From contig JAHRAZ010000109.1 of assembly GCA_020027475.1 (NCBI GenBank), positions 1 to 50,651 on the forward strand: 50,651 bases of DNA, read 5' to 3'. The notes under the pieces were generated by a model that ran no database searches, had not been told where the DNA came from, and was given only the letters and a program-made list of their open reading frames with translations. Numbering within the stretch: position 1 is the stretch's first letter; each line of letters starts with the position of its first letter. The stretch comes from Microthrixaceae bacterium (GTDB lineage Bacteria; Actinomycetota; Acidimicrobiia; Acidimicrobiales; Microtrichaceae). The translations under genes were made by a program, and so were the position numbers. Shown one piece after another: positions 24,676-32,980 of the stretch.

Positions 24676-26232
24676 TCAGGTGATCACCAACACCACACCG
24701 AGGCCATCCGGTCCCACGCGGAGGTCATCCACGCGAACTGCAATCGTGGAACCATCGTCACCGGCCGGAAGGTGAATCGTGGTCGGCAGGCCGAATCGCA
24801 GCGGGGCCAGCGACAACATCGAACCGAGGCGCCGGTTGAACCTGTTCACGAATCCGGGGACCACCGACGGCAGTTCGATCCAGGCGGAAGACACCATCAC
24901 TTCGAGTTGACCGCGCATCAATCGCACCTTGATCTCGGTGTTCACCGAAGACCGGAGGTCCGGCAGCCATTCGGCCAGACGTTGCTGCCGCAGGGTACTG
25001 CGGACCTGTTGTTCGCCGAGTGACACATCCATCTCGAAGGGCAACGGCAATCCGCCGGCGGCCCTCTCGATGATCAGGGCGACCAGTCGGTCAACTCCGG
25101 AACTCGCCACACTCACACCGAATCGTTTGCCGGCCACCGGAACAGGCATTGCCCGACCTTCGGTATCGGAGTTGGCTGCCAATCCAATGGACAGCACACC
25201 GGAGGAGATCCGGACTTCGGCTGGACCCGTGTCTGCACCCAACTCCGCGACCAGTCTTCCGACCTCCGGCCCCAGATCCACTCCCACCAGACCCACAGCC
25301 TCAGCCAGACCCGTGAAGAGTTGGTCGCCCATCATGGCGAACATCATCGAGGTCATCTGAAGGACGCCGGTCCAGGCGTCCGAGTCGACACCTTCCGGTG
25401 TGGGTCCGCCGGCATCAATGCCGAGATTGATGAGTGTGGCTCCACGGAGATCGATTCCGACAGACAGCGAATGGTCCTCCCGCAACTCAACGAACGGATC
25501 GACCAGACAGGTCAACGAAACGGGCAGCGGGGCGGGCGAAGATGGCATTCCCGAATCCAGCGGGCCCACCTTGTCGCCCTCATAGTCGAGCGTCCTGGTC
25601 TCCACGTCGCCGACACCGAGAACTGTGACTCGAGCTTGGCCGTCATCATCCGAGCGAAGATCGAACTCCAGTCCGGTGACCGTCAGACTGAGCGAGAGCG
25701 TCACCTCGCCCATCGCGGGCAGAGTCACTTCCTGCTCCACGGTTTGCAGCGGTATGCCATCGGCCAGGCCAAGCAATGAGATGTCATTCAGGAAATCGTC
25801 GGTTATCGACAATGTGAGCGCCTGAGGGGCATTCGCCGCTGCCGGTGGCTTGCCCGATGGCGGAGTCACATGCCCGGGCGACAGGCCCGCAGGTCCAGAA
25901 GCCTTCGCTGTCCTGTCCTTGCCCGTGCCCCGCTCCCCGGAATCCTGGACGGACTCAGATGGTTTCTCCCTGGGCTTTGCCTTTGGCAGTGCCGTGGATG
26001 CCTTTGGCACTGCGGTGGATTTCGATCCGGAACGTTTGGCCCTGGCGGCTGATCCCTTCTTCCCGGAGGCCGTCTTGGCGGGCGCACGCTTCTTCTTCGA
26101 AGCTGGTTTCTTCCTCGAGGCCGGCTTCTTGGCCGGCGACTTCGCCTTGGAACCAGAAGCCGCCGCCTTCTTCCTTGCAGGCGACTTCTTGCCGGTCTTG
26201 TTCTTCGAGGTGTCGGATTTGCCGTCAGCCAT
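24676..26232 (-). CDS. Protein with histone-H1-like Lys/Ala/Ser tail and beta-rich C-terminal region
   Basis: A 518-residue protein. Residues 1 to about 95 are almost entirely Lys, Ala, Ser, Pro and Arg with SPAKK, PASRKK and AKS-type repeats, like histone H1 tails and bacterial AlgP/HupB extensions. A linker follows (about 95-140). From about 140 to 518 the sequence is acidic to neutral, rich in Val, Leu and Gly, and built of alternating beta-strand-like stretches, ending in PTTIHLPAGDDGSTIAVRVDDLRVGPDGLGVVLVIT. There is no signal peptide or membrane helix. I do not recognise the C-terminal domain. The start is ATG 26232, and base use looks uniform, so a fusion artefact is unlikely. It is divergent from the PGPGW gene, only 24 bases away. 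Confidence 0.8.
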   Translation of the reverse strand: MADGKSDTSKNKTGKKSPARKKAAASGSKAKSPAKKPASRKKPASKKKRAPAKTASGKKGSAARAKRSGSKSTAVPKASTALPKAKPREKPSESVQDSGERGTGKDRTAKASGPAGLSPGHVTPPSGKPPAAANAPQALTLSITDDFLNDISLLGLADGIPLQTVEQEVTLPAMGEVTLSLSLTVTGLEFDLRSDDDGQARVTVLGVGDVETRTLDYEGDKVGPLDSGMPSSPAPLPVSLTCLVDPFVELREDHSLSVGIDLRGATLINLGIDAGGPTPEGVDSDAWTGVLQMTSMMFAMMGDQLFTGLAEAVGLVGVDLGPEVGRLVAELGADTGPAEVRISSGVLSIGLAANSDTEGRAMPVPVAGKRFGVSVASSGVDRLVALIIERAAGGLPLPFEMDVSLGEQQVRSTLRQQRLAEWLPDLRSSVNTEIKVRLMRGQLEVMVSSAWIELPSVVPGFVNRFNRRLGSMLSLAPLRFGLPTTIHLPAGDDGSTIAVRVDDLRVGPDGLGVVLVIT

Positions 26233-26256
26233 GGACCTGTTCTACCCGAACAGGAG

Positions 26257-26766
26257 TTGACGCGCGACACTGAACCCGTGGATGCGCCCGGGGACCCCCA
26301 AGACGACCATCAAGGCGAAGCCGATGATGGCGGGGCTGAGGAACACCCGGAGCACCCGTTCCGCGACGCTTTCTCAACCGTCGCGGACGCTGCACTCGAG
26401 GCTGAACAGCTCCGCACAGAAGAGGTTGAATCCGAAAAAGAGTTGCGGCGGGGTGTCATCATTCGAAGCCTCCGAGCGGTGGGCGGCATCATGATCATCG
26501 GCGCCGGAATTGCGCTGCTGCCTCTGCCGGGCCCCGGCTGGGTGATCATCATCATCGGGTTGTCGATGCTCCCCTTCGCCTGGGCAAAGCGCACGATCCG
26601 CCTGATTCGCCGCAATATTCCCGGGATACCCGAGGACGGCAGGATTCCGACCAGAACATGGATCATCATGGGAGTGATCGCAGTCACGGCGACACTGCTG
26701 GCCATGAAGTTCGGTGGCGCCATGGCCGATTGGCTGGGCCAGCACTGGACCGACCTCTGGAGCTAG
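26257..26766 (+). CDS. PGPGW-motif transmembrane protein
   Basis: A 169-residue protein with an acidic N-terminal region (about 1-65) and two or three membrane helices. The signature LLPLPGPGWVIIIIGLSMLPFAWAKRTIRLI (about 88-120) contains the defining PGPGW. A further helix, TWIIMGVIAVTATLLAM, precedes the C-terminus. The family is widespread in Actinomycetota and of unknown function. The start is unclear: TTG 26257 directly abuts an AGGAG, and GTG 26278 is 21 bases from it, so both spacings are poor. A stretch with no gene follows (26767-26981). Confidence 0.85.
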   Translation: MTRDTEPVDAPGDPQDDHQGEADDGGAEEHPEHPFRDAFSTVADAALEAEQLRTEEVESEKELRRGVIIRSLRAVGGIMIIGAGIALLPLPGPGWVIIIIGLSMLPFAWAKRTIRLIRRNIPGIPEDGRIPTRTWIIMGVIAVTATLLAMKFGGAMADWLGQHWTDLWS

Positions 26767-26981
26767 CGGGCCCCGGTAGCTTGGCCATGTGGATCCGGCA
26801 TTCCATGCGCAGCCATTGCCGCAATCACGTAACGGAGTCACGCCAACCGAGTAGCTCCCGGGCGCCGGCGCTTCCTCTGACGGTACGCATGGCCGAATCG
26901 TGGTTCCAGCACTCGGAATCCCCGCAACCCCGGGTTGGGTTCTCCAACCAGGCCGTGGGGATCTTGACTACGGTTCCTCCG

Positions 26982-28001
26982 ATGTGGACCTTCCCCGAGG
27001 CAACGCCCCTCGCACTCTCCGGAGCGAATACGCCGGCTGACGATCAGAACGTGATCACCATGTCCGTGCACCGCCTGGGTGAGGACAACGACGGTGTTCC
27101 GGTTGTTTTCTGCCACGGATTTCCGGAGCTCGCGTATTCATGGAGATACCAGCTGCCGGCGGTCGCTGATGCGGGATTCCGAGCCATCGCCGCGGACCAG
27201 AGAGGTTATGGCTCCACCACGGCACCGGCGGACATACACGCATACGGACTGGCCAACCTCGCCGGTGACCTGGCCGACATGCTCGATGAACTCGGAATCG
27301 ACAAGGCGATCTTCGTGGGACACGACTGGGGTGGCTACGTGGCTTGGGCCATGCCGGTTCTTTTCCCGGAGCGGACCGCTGGTGTGGTCGGCATCTGCAG
27401 TCCCTACCAGCCGTTTGCCACAACGGAACTGCTCAGGGCACTGTTCCCCGATCCCGACAAGATGTACATGTTGTGGTTCCAGGAGCCCGGCGTTGCGGAA
27501 TCCTTCCTCGACGACCGCGTTGCCCCTGTGTTCGAGAATCTCATGGTGGCAGGCAGGGATCCCCGGGAAATGGCCGACGACGGCATCGGACGCGGCGAGG
27601 GCATGGACTTCAACCCGTTCAGGCGAATCGAGGAACTCAGCGGATTGGGCGACCAGATCGCGAGCCGCGAGGAACTCGATCATTACATCGACACGTTCAA
27701 CCACACCGGTTTCCGCGGCGCCATCAACTGGTACCGCAACATCGACGCCGAGTCGGTGGCGCATCCGGATATCGGAACCAAGGTGCTCGACATCCCGACT
27801 CTGATGATTACCGCGCAGTGGGATCCGGCGTTGCCCCCCTCGATGGCCGAAGGCATGGATGCAGTCTGCACGGACCTGGAAACCCACATGGTCGAGCGAG
27901 CCGGGCACTGGGTACAGCAGGAGTATCCGGATCAGGTGAACTCCTACCTGACCGACTGGCTGACCAGACGATTCGCATCACCGGAGCCCACTGGGAGCTG
28001 A
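26982..28001 (+). CDS. Alpha/beta hydrolase, epoxide-hydrolase-like
   Basis: A 339-residue alpha/beta hydrolase. FCHGFPELAYSWRYQLP forms the oxyanion hole (HGFP), GHDWGGYVAW carries Asp as nucleophile (the epoxide-hydrolase pattern, not a Ser lipase), and AGHWVQQEYPD has the catalytic His. QWDPALPP is a likely acid position. Tyr residues in the cap (INWYRN) fit epoxide opening. The likely role is hydrolysis of epoxides, perhaps in detoxification. The open frame extends to 26658, but the residues before ATG 26982 do not look coding. There is no ribosome binding site, so a leaderless transcript or another start is possible. An AhpE-like gene follows 91 bases later. Confidence 0.88.
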   Translation: MWTFPEATPLALSGANTPADDQNVITMSVHRLGEDNDGVPVVFCHGFPELAYSWRYQLPAVADAGFRAIAADQRGYGSTTAPADIHAYGLANLAGDLADMLDELGIDKAIFVGHDWGGYVAWAMPVLFPERTAGVVGICSPYQPFATTELLRALFPDPDKMYMLWFQEPGVAESFLDDRVAPVFENLMVAGRDPREMADDGIGRGEGMDFNPFRRIEELSGLGDQIASREELDHYIDTFNHTGFRGAINWYRNIDAESVAHPDIGTKVLDIPTLMITAQWDPALPPSMAEGMDAVCTDLETHMVERAGHWVQQEYPDQVNSYLTDWLTRRFASPEPTGS

Positions 28002-28092
28002 CACCGATGAGATGCCATGCTGGGGAACACAATTCGACAACCCAACCCACGGACACGCAGTCGCAGGTCCGAACGGCCCCCAGGAGACCACA

Positions 28093-28554
28093 ATGAGCAT
28101 CAACATCGGCGATCCGGCACCGGAATTCACGCTGAAGGACACCGAAGGCGAAACCGTGAAGCTCGCCGACTTCCACGGCAAGCAGTCGGTGACCATCGTA
28201 TTCGTCGCCTTTGCCTTCACCGGGACGTGCCAGGACGAACTCTGCGAGATCAGCGACAACCTCTCGGAGTTCAACGATGCCGACAACCAGGTGCTGGCCA
28301 TCTCGTGTGACCGCTCCCCAAGCCAGAAGGAATGGAAGTCACAAGAAGGTTTCGACTTTCCGGTGCTTTCGGACGGCTGGCCTCACGGTGAAGTTGCACG
28401 TGCATACGACTGCTTCGACGAGAACCTCGGATGCGCACTACGCCAGACAGTGGTCGTGGGCGTCGACGGTCGCGTCAAGTCCGTGTTCGCCTCGAGCGGC
28501 CTCGGTGAGGCTCGGGAATTCGCCAGCTACTCAGAAGCCCTGTCGGCCATCTGA
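28093..28554 (+). CDS. AhpE-like peroxiredoxin
   Basis: A 153-residue thiol peroxidase. Features are GDPAPEFTLKDTEGE, FVAFAFTGTCQDELCEISDN with the peroxidatic Cys in FTGTC near residue 44, and a second Cys five residues on. ISCDRSPSQKEWKSQEGFDFPVLSDGWPHGEVARAYDCF follows. The wording matches the AhpE group of Actinomycetota, whose mycobacterial member acts as a 1-Cys enzyme reduced by mycothiol/mycoredoxin; the extra Cys here may alter that. ATG 28093 has AGGAG six bases upstream. Its 3' end overlaps the convergent glycosyltransferase gene by 28 bases. Confidence 0.92.
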   Translation: MSINIGDPAPEFTLKDTEGETVKLADFHGKQSVTIVFVAFAFTGTCQDELCEISDNLSEFNDADNQVLAISCDRSPSQKEWKSQEGFDFPVLSDGWPHGEVARAYDCFDENLGCALRQTVVVGVDGRVKSVFASSGLGEAREFASYSEALSAI

Positions 28555-29669
28555 GACAACAAGTCACGCAACTGTTGGGTGCGGGCCGTCCAGGTGAAGT
28601 TCTCGCGGACTCGCCTGGCGGCCATTTCACCCATCTCTGCGCGGTCTTGGTCGTTCAGCAGCCGGGCAACGGCGGATGCGACCTCTGAGGTGCTTGTGCC
28701 ATCCACAAGACTGCCGGTTTTGCCATCAATGAGGGTGTCGGGCACTCCCCCGATGTTTCCCGCCACCACCGGCACACCAACCGCCTGAGCCTGGATGAAC
28801 ACGATCCCGAATGCTTCCACCTCCAGACCCAACCGCCGCTCGCGGCACGGCATTGCGAATACGTCGGCCGCTGCGTAGTACTTGGGCAGCTCCCCTTCGG
28901 GAACCTGGCCGGCGAACACCACATGGTCCGAGTGCCCGAGTCGGTCGGCCAAGCGCTCGAGAGCGCCGCGTTGTGGTCCTCCCCCGACGATCATCAGCCG
29001 CGCATCGGGCACTTCGGAACGAATCGCCGACAGTGCCCCGATCAGCTTGTCCTGACCTTTTCGCTCGACCAGCCGGGACACACACACGATCAGCGGAGCA
29101 TTTTCAAGACCGTGGAGCGCACGGATCTGAACACCTGAGACCGCCTCGTTGAACTCAGAGTCATCGATTCCGGGTGGAAGCAGGACGTGCTCCGGATGGC
29201 TGCCGAAGGCTGGAGCCAACAAGGATTCGCACCAGTTCGAGACATAGGTGACCACATCAGCTTTGCGGCCGATCTGTCCGAGTACCGCTGAACCGAACGG
29301 CATCCGAACCGCTGACACCTCAAGTCCGTGGGTGAAGGAAAGATACGGCACTCCGGTGCAGGACCTGATGTGTGCACCCATCAACCCCAGTGGGAACGCA
29401 GCACCGAACACGATCACCTCTGCGTCCATCCGTTTCACCAGCTCCACGGCTCGGCGGCGCACCAGGAGGGTCGGGAGCAGCACAGGGGAACGCTCCCGAA
29501 TCACTTCGTACGGCGCTGTCCGGTCGAACTCGGCCGAACCCCTGGATGTGGATGCGTACACAACCACGGTGTCGCCCGCAGCCACCATTCCACGACACAG
29601 CTGGTCAACGTAGTACTGGATGCCACCCACACGTGGTGGGAGATCGTTGGTGACTACCAGGACTCGCAA
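28527..29669 (-). CDS. GT4-family glycosyltransferase (PimB-like)
   Basis: A 380-residue GT-B glycosyltransferase. MRVLVVTNDLPPRVGGIQYYVDQL is the typical N-terminal domain opening. The C-terminal domain has VSRLVERKGQDKLIGAL, LMIVGGGPQRGALERLA and the E-x7-E region EAFGIVFIQAQAVGVPVVAGNIGGVPDTL. The wording is close to mannosyltransferases of the PimB type, which add mannose to phosphatidylinositol mannosides at the inner face of the membrane. The exact acceptor is inference. ATG 29669 is the start. Its end overlaps the AhpE-like gene by 28 bases, an antisense tail-to-tail arrangement. Confidence 0.9.
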   Translation of the reverse strand: MRVLVVTNDLPPRVGGIQYYVDQLCRGMVAAGDTVVVYASTSRGSAEFDRTAPYEVIRERSPVLLPTLLVRRRAVELVKRMDAEVIVFGAAFPLGLMGAHIRSCTGVPYLSFTHGLEVSAVRMPFGSAVLGQIGRKADVVTYVSNWCESLLAPAFGSHPEHVLLPPGIDDSEFNEAVSGVQIRALHGLENAPLIVCVSRLVERKGQDKLIGALSAIRSEVPDARLMIVGGGPQRGALERLADRLGHSDHVVFAGQVPEGELPKYYAAADVFAMPCRERRLGLEVEAFGIVFIQAQAVGVPVVAGNIGGVPDTLIDGKTGSLVDGTSTSEVASAVARLLNDQDRAEMGEMAARRVRENFTWTARTQQLRDLLSQMADRASE

Positions 29670-29714
29670 GATTGATCAGTTCCGCACGTGATGTGAGATC
29701 GGTCGGCCTCGACT

Positions 29715-30401
29715 TCAGACCAGAGTGTTGCGCATGAAATCCAGCATCGACTCCCACGCCTCAGCCGAAGCCTCAGTGTCGTGGACCTCCGGGCGGTCGT
29801 CGTTGAAGAATGCATGATCCACGTTTGCGTGCACCTTGATCTCGGCGTCCTTGCCGAGATCCTTGAGTTCCTGCTCAAGGGCCTTGGCGGCTTCAGGACC
29901 AAAGAAGGGATCGAGTTCTGCGAAGTGGCCCCGTAGCGGAGCCTGGAGCTTGGAGAAGTCCGGCTTGACCGATTCCCACGGAATCAGGCCGTAGAAAGGC
30001 GAACACGCACCTATGGACTCGGGTTCATTGCACGCCACCACCATTGCCAATCCGCCTCCCATGCAGAAACCGATGACCCCGACCTTCTCTGTGCTCACGG
30101 CGTCACTCTGGAGAAGGAATGCAATCGATCCGCTCATGTCCCTGGAGGCACGTTCGATGTTGAGCGCCATCATGAGCTTGCCGGCTTCGTCCGGTTCAGA
30201 CGTTGTTTCGCCGTGGAAAAGGTCCGGAGCCAGTGCGGAGAACCCTGCGGCCGCGAACCGGTCGACAACATCGCGGATGTGCGGCACCAGGCCCCACCAC
30301 TCCTGAATCACCAGAACCCCGGGGCCACTGCCTCCTTCGGCCGCCGCGAAGTAACCGCTGGCGGAGGACCCATTACTTGGAAACTCGACGATCTGACCCA
30401 T
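29715..30401 (-). CDS. Dienelactone hydrolase family protein
   Basis: A 228-residue alpha/beta hydrolase. The nucleophile elbow GFCMGGG (Cys near residue 114) is typical of dienelactone hydrolases. The Asp region (ELDPFFGPEAAK) and the His in VDHAFFND complete the triad. The N-terminal VLVIQEWWGLVPHIRDVVDRFAAAGF and PDLFHG also fit. The reference enzyme opens dienelactones in chloroaromatic degradation; many relatives have other substrates. ATG 30401 matches the family N-terminus, and the frame is open to 30494. The 143 bases upstream hold the tandem copies described at 30495-30550. Confidence 0.92.
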   Translation of the reverse strand: MGQIVEFPSNGSSASGYFAAAEGGSGPGVLVIQEWWGLVPHIRDVVDRFAAAGFSALAPDLFHGETTSEPDEAGKLMMALNIERASRDMSGSIAFLLQSDAVSTEKVGVIGFCMGGGLAMVVACNEPESIGACSPFYGLIPWESVKPDFSKLQAPLRGHFAELDPFFGPEAAKALEQELKDLGKDAEIKVHANVDHAFFNDDRPEVHDTEASAEAWESMLDFMRNTLV

Positions 30402-30494
30402 GGATGGCGAAGTTATCAGCGAGGCGGCAGGTCTGCGACCGCTCCAGGGGATCAGGATCACCCGCAGCCGCTCCAACGGCCATGGATGTGGCAC

Positions 30495-30550
30495 CGCTAC
30501 CAGGGATCGCTACCAGGGATGCAGCCGCACGAAGGACCAGGGATTCAGCC
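30495..30550. repeat. Tandem copies at a stop codon (13-bp and 24-bp periods)
   Basis: CGCTACCAGGGAT occurs twice in tandem (30495-30507, 30508-30520). ACCAGGGAT-x-CAGCC then recurs at 30512 and 30536, period 24, with 14 of 15 bases matching. The TGA of the minus-strand gene (30545-30547) lies in the last copy, so the duplication starts at the stop and runs downstream of the gene. Confidence 0.8.
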
Positions 30551-31243
30551 TGCGAGGCGCGCCAATTCGGGAGCCATCGGACAATCGGGTTCACCAAGTT
30601 CATTGACCGATACCAGCCCGGACGGGCCGACCACGTGTGTGAATGTTTCGATCGGCACCAGCACCTCGCAGGAATCCAGTGCCGCCCGCGAATCACTCCA
30701 GTGAGTCACCAGCGATGACCAGAGATTCTCATGCAGATGGTGCCCGACACCTCCGACGAGCCACCGCTGCCGCGCGGATCGATCAAAGGTTTCCCAACGA
30801 GCGCCGTCAACAATGGCCGCTCCTTCACCGATCACCCTCGCGTCAATCAACTCAACGCCGAGTTCGCCCGGGTGAACGCGCTGATCCAGATCAGACTCGA
30901 CATCCTCGGTGGAATCGTCATCAGCGTTGAACCCAGCGGCGGACCGCTCGGTAGCGAGACCGTCGAGTGCAAGCGACGACGACGCGATCGTTGTATCGGA
31001 TTCCAGTTCGGATATGGCTTCGGCCGCTGCGTCCCTCACCCGTCCGGCAGCCAGCAGGCGAGCACATACCCACCACAGAGGTCCACACGAAAGCTGCCGG
31101 GAGAGCACGCGGCGACTCGCCGAAACCAGAGCAGCCGGCTCATCTGAAAACATCACGAGTGCCGAGGCGGCCTCAGCAGCCAGCGTTGCTGAAGGAAGAT
31201 CCTGGGCTCTGGCCACGAAGCGCAGCCGCTCTATGGGGTGCAC
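30545..31243 (-). CDS. Conserved-looking hypothetical protein
   Basis: A 232-residue soluble protein. The N-terminal part (about 1-90) is helical: HPIERLRFVARAQDLP, then AAEAASALV and GPLWWVCARLLAAG. An acidic linker follows, then an alternating beta/alpha region with WLVGGVGHHLHENLW and EVLVPIETFTHVVGPSGL. The wording resembles uncharacterised actinobacterial proteins, but I cannot name a family with confidence. GTG 31243 opens directly on HPIERLRF; the longer frame upstream looks non-coding. It is divergent from the thioredoxin-like gene, 64 bases away, and the stop is in a tandem duplication. Confidence 0.7.
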   Translation of the reverse strand: MHPIERLRFVARAQDLPSATLAAEAASALVMFSDEPAALVSASRRVLSRQLSCGPLWWVCARLLAAGRVRDAAAEAISELESDTTIASSSLALDGLATERSAAGFNADDDSTEDVESDLDQRVHPGELGVELIDARVIGEGAAIVDGARWETFDRSARQRWLVGGVGHHLHENLWSSLVTHWSDSRAALDSCEVLVPIETFTHVVGPSGLVSVNELGEPDCPMAPELARLAG

Positions 31244-31307
31244 GGCACCGATCCTAGGTCCGCAGAGACTTCGGTGGGGCCCGAACTGCGCGCTATCGTC
31301 GCTGACC

Positions 31308-31790
31308 GTGGCATTCAACACCGACGTCGAACTCCATCCCATCGGCGGCAACCCTGTTTCGCTGGCGGACCAGACCCAACTCTTCCACTTCGTTGCCGTG
31401 GCCATCGATCCATACGAAATCGAGAGTTCCTGGATTCTCGAGACTGCTTCTCGAATTCTTTTTGAACTCCGCGAAGCCGACTGCCGCGTGGCCTGGCTGG
31501 TCACAGCCGACGAGGACGATGCCCGCACCTTCCTCGGACCGCACGTCGAGAACGTTCTCACCTTCTGTGACCCCGACCGCGAAGTTGTGAAGGCTCTGGG
31601 TCTGGAACAGATTCCGGCATTGGTTCACGTCAGCACCAGTCAGGAGTTGGTCGGAAGGGCCAACGGCTGGTCCCCGGAAACCTGGAAACCGATCACCAAC
31701 CACTTGGCCGAGGTCCTTGCGTGGAACCGACCTGAGTATCCCAAGCCGGGGGATCCGCCGGCATTCGCCGGCAGCCCGGCCCTCGGCTGA
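31308..31790 (+). CDS. Thioredoxin-like fold protein lacking CXXC, hypothetical
   Basis: A 160-residue protein. The middle has a beta-alpha-beta pattern (FHFVAVAIDPYEIESSWILETASRIL, CRVAWLVTADEDDA), then ALGLEQIPALVHV, which resembles the cis-Pro loop of thioredoxin folds. No CXXC motif is present, so a standard disulfide role is unlikely. The tail is Pro-rich. The open frame begins at 30909, but that part is antisense to the neighbour; GTG 31308 is the sensible start. The close divergent neighbour suggests shared control. The function is unknown. Confidence 0.7.
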   Translation: MAFNTDVELHPIGGNPVSLADQTQLFHFVAVAIDPYEIESSWILETASRILFELREADCRVAWLVTADEDDARTFLGPHVENVLTFCDPDREVVKALGLEQIPALVHVSTSQELVGRANGWSPETWKPITNHLAEVLAWNRPEYPKPGDPPAFAGSPALG

Positions 31791-31874
31791 CACCAACAAG
31801 GCACTGTCGATCTTCCGCTGCATCCCGTGCCGCCAAAGGGCACTGGATCCACCGGAAACTCCGTTCCCTGACTG

Positions 31875-32738
31875 TCAGCGGGCCAGCCAGCCGCCGTCCA
31901 CGGCGATGGTCTGGCCCGTCACGTAGCTCGAGGCATCGGATGCGAGGTACAACAGCGCACCATCGAGTTCGTGTTCCAGTCCCCCACGCCCCATCGGCGT
32001 GTTCGACTCTATGAAGGCGAGTCCTGATTCATCGTCGAACATCCCCTCCTGTGTCATCTCGGATGGGAACCACCCGGGCGCTATGGCGTTGACCCTCACG
32101 CCCTTACGGCCCCACTCCGCTCCGAGCGCCCGGGTCAGGTTCACAACCGCGCCCTTGGCTGCACAATACGAGGCCTCCTTGATCGGAGCGGATCCGACGA
32201 ATCCCAGGATCGAAGCGATGTTCACGATGCTTCCGCTGCCCTGATCGATCATCACAGCGCCGGCCATCTGACACAGGTGATACACAGCATGGAGATTGAT
32301 GTCCATCGTGCGTTGATAGTGCTCCAGCGGTTCGGACTCGGCTGGTTGCACGCCTGAGTAGCCGGCGTTGTTCACCAGTATGTCCAAACGACCCATCTCC
32401 GCGGTGACACCCATGAGTCGCTTGCGCGCCTCGCCATCTGTCAGATCCGACTGCACCGGGTGGATCCGCTCCCCCAAACCATCGACCAGTTCAGCCAAGC
32501 GGTCCATGCGGCGCGCTGCCACCACGACCGTGGCTCCCGAGGCGTGCAGAACGCGCGCAAATCGGTTGCCCAGACCGGAGGACGCGCCCGTGACAATCGC
32601 CACCCGATCGGTCAGATCGAACATTCGCAACGCAGCGATGGAATCGATGATTTCCTCCGGCCCTCCGGCCGTGTCCGGAATATCGTCTGAAGATGAATTC
32701 ACCGTGGCGAACGATACCAGCGCACCCCGCCAGGGCAT
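31875..32738 (-). CDS. Short-chain dehydrogenase/reductase (SDR)
   Basis: A 287-residue NAD(P)-dependent oxidoreductase, or 249 residues if ATG 32624 is used. The Rossmann motif is TGASSGLG, with NNAG further on, and the catalytic Ser (NIASILG) and YCAAK follow. C-terminal NAIAPGWFPSEMT and DGGWLAR are classical SDR features. Substrate unknown. The first 38 residues are atypical, and MFDLTDRVAIVTG is the usual SDR opening, so ATG 32624 may be the true start, though it lacks a ribosome binding site. The polypurine repeat at 32757-32806 lies upstream, in the region shared with the divergent gene at 32981. Confidence 0.9.
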   Translation of the reverse strand: MPWRGALVSFATVNSSSDDIPDTAGGPEEIIDSIAALRMFDLTDRVAIVTGASSGLGNRFARVLHASGATVVVAARRMDRLAELVDGLGERIHPVQSDLTDGEARKRLMGVTAEMGRLDILVNNAGYSGVQPAESEPLEHYQRTMDINLHAVYHLCQMAGAVMIDQGSGSIVNIASILGFVGSAPIKEASYCAAKGAVVNLTRALGAEWGRKGVRVNAIAPGWFPSEMTQEGMFDDESGLAFIESNTPMGRGGLEHELDGALLYLASDASSYVTGQTIAVDGGWLAR

Positions 32739-32756
32739 GTCTCTGAGGTCGGGCCG

Positions 32757-32806
32757 AAAGACAGAAAGACAACAAAAGACAGAAAGACAAAAGACAGAAA
32801 GACAAC
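32757..32806. repeat. Polypurine tandem/mirror repeat
   Basis: AAAGACAGAAAGAC occurs three times (32757, 32775, 32790), periods 18 and 15. The plus strand is nearly all purine apart from single C residues. ACAGAAAGACA is a perfect mirror repeat (same forwards and backwards on one strand), a layout linked to unusual DNA structures. It lies in the gap between the SDR gene and the ferritin-like gene and differs strongly in composition from the rest of the window. Confidence 0.85.
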
Positions 32807-32980
32807 AGCCACCTCATCGATGACACCGGTTTCAGAAGCCGACCATGACGTCTCTCCGAATCGGCAAGGCTCTACCTTCTGCGGTCTTTCAATTGCACCA
32901 CACAGCTGAGCTTTCGATCTGTGAACTGACCAGTATGCTTCTGGATCTCCACCGGACTCGGGGAACGAACGGGGAAACGA

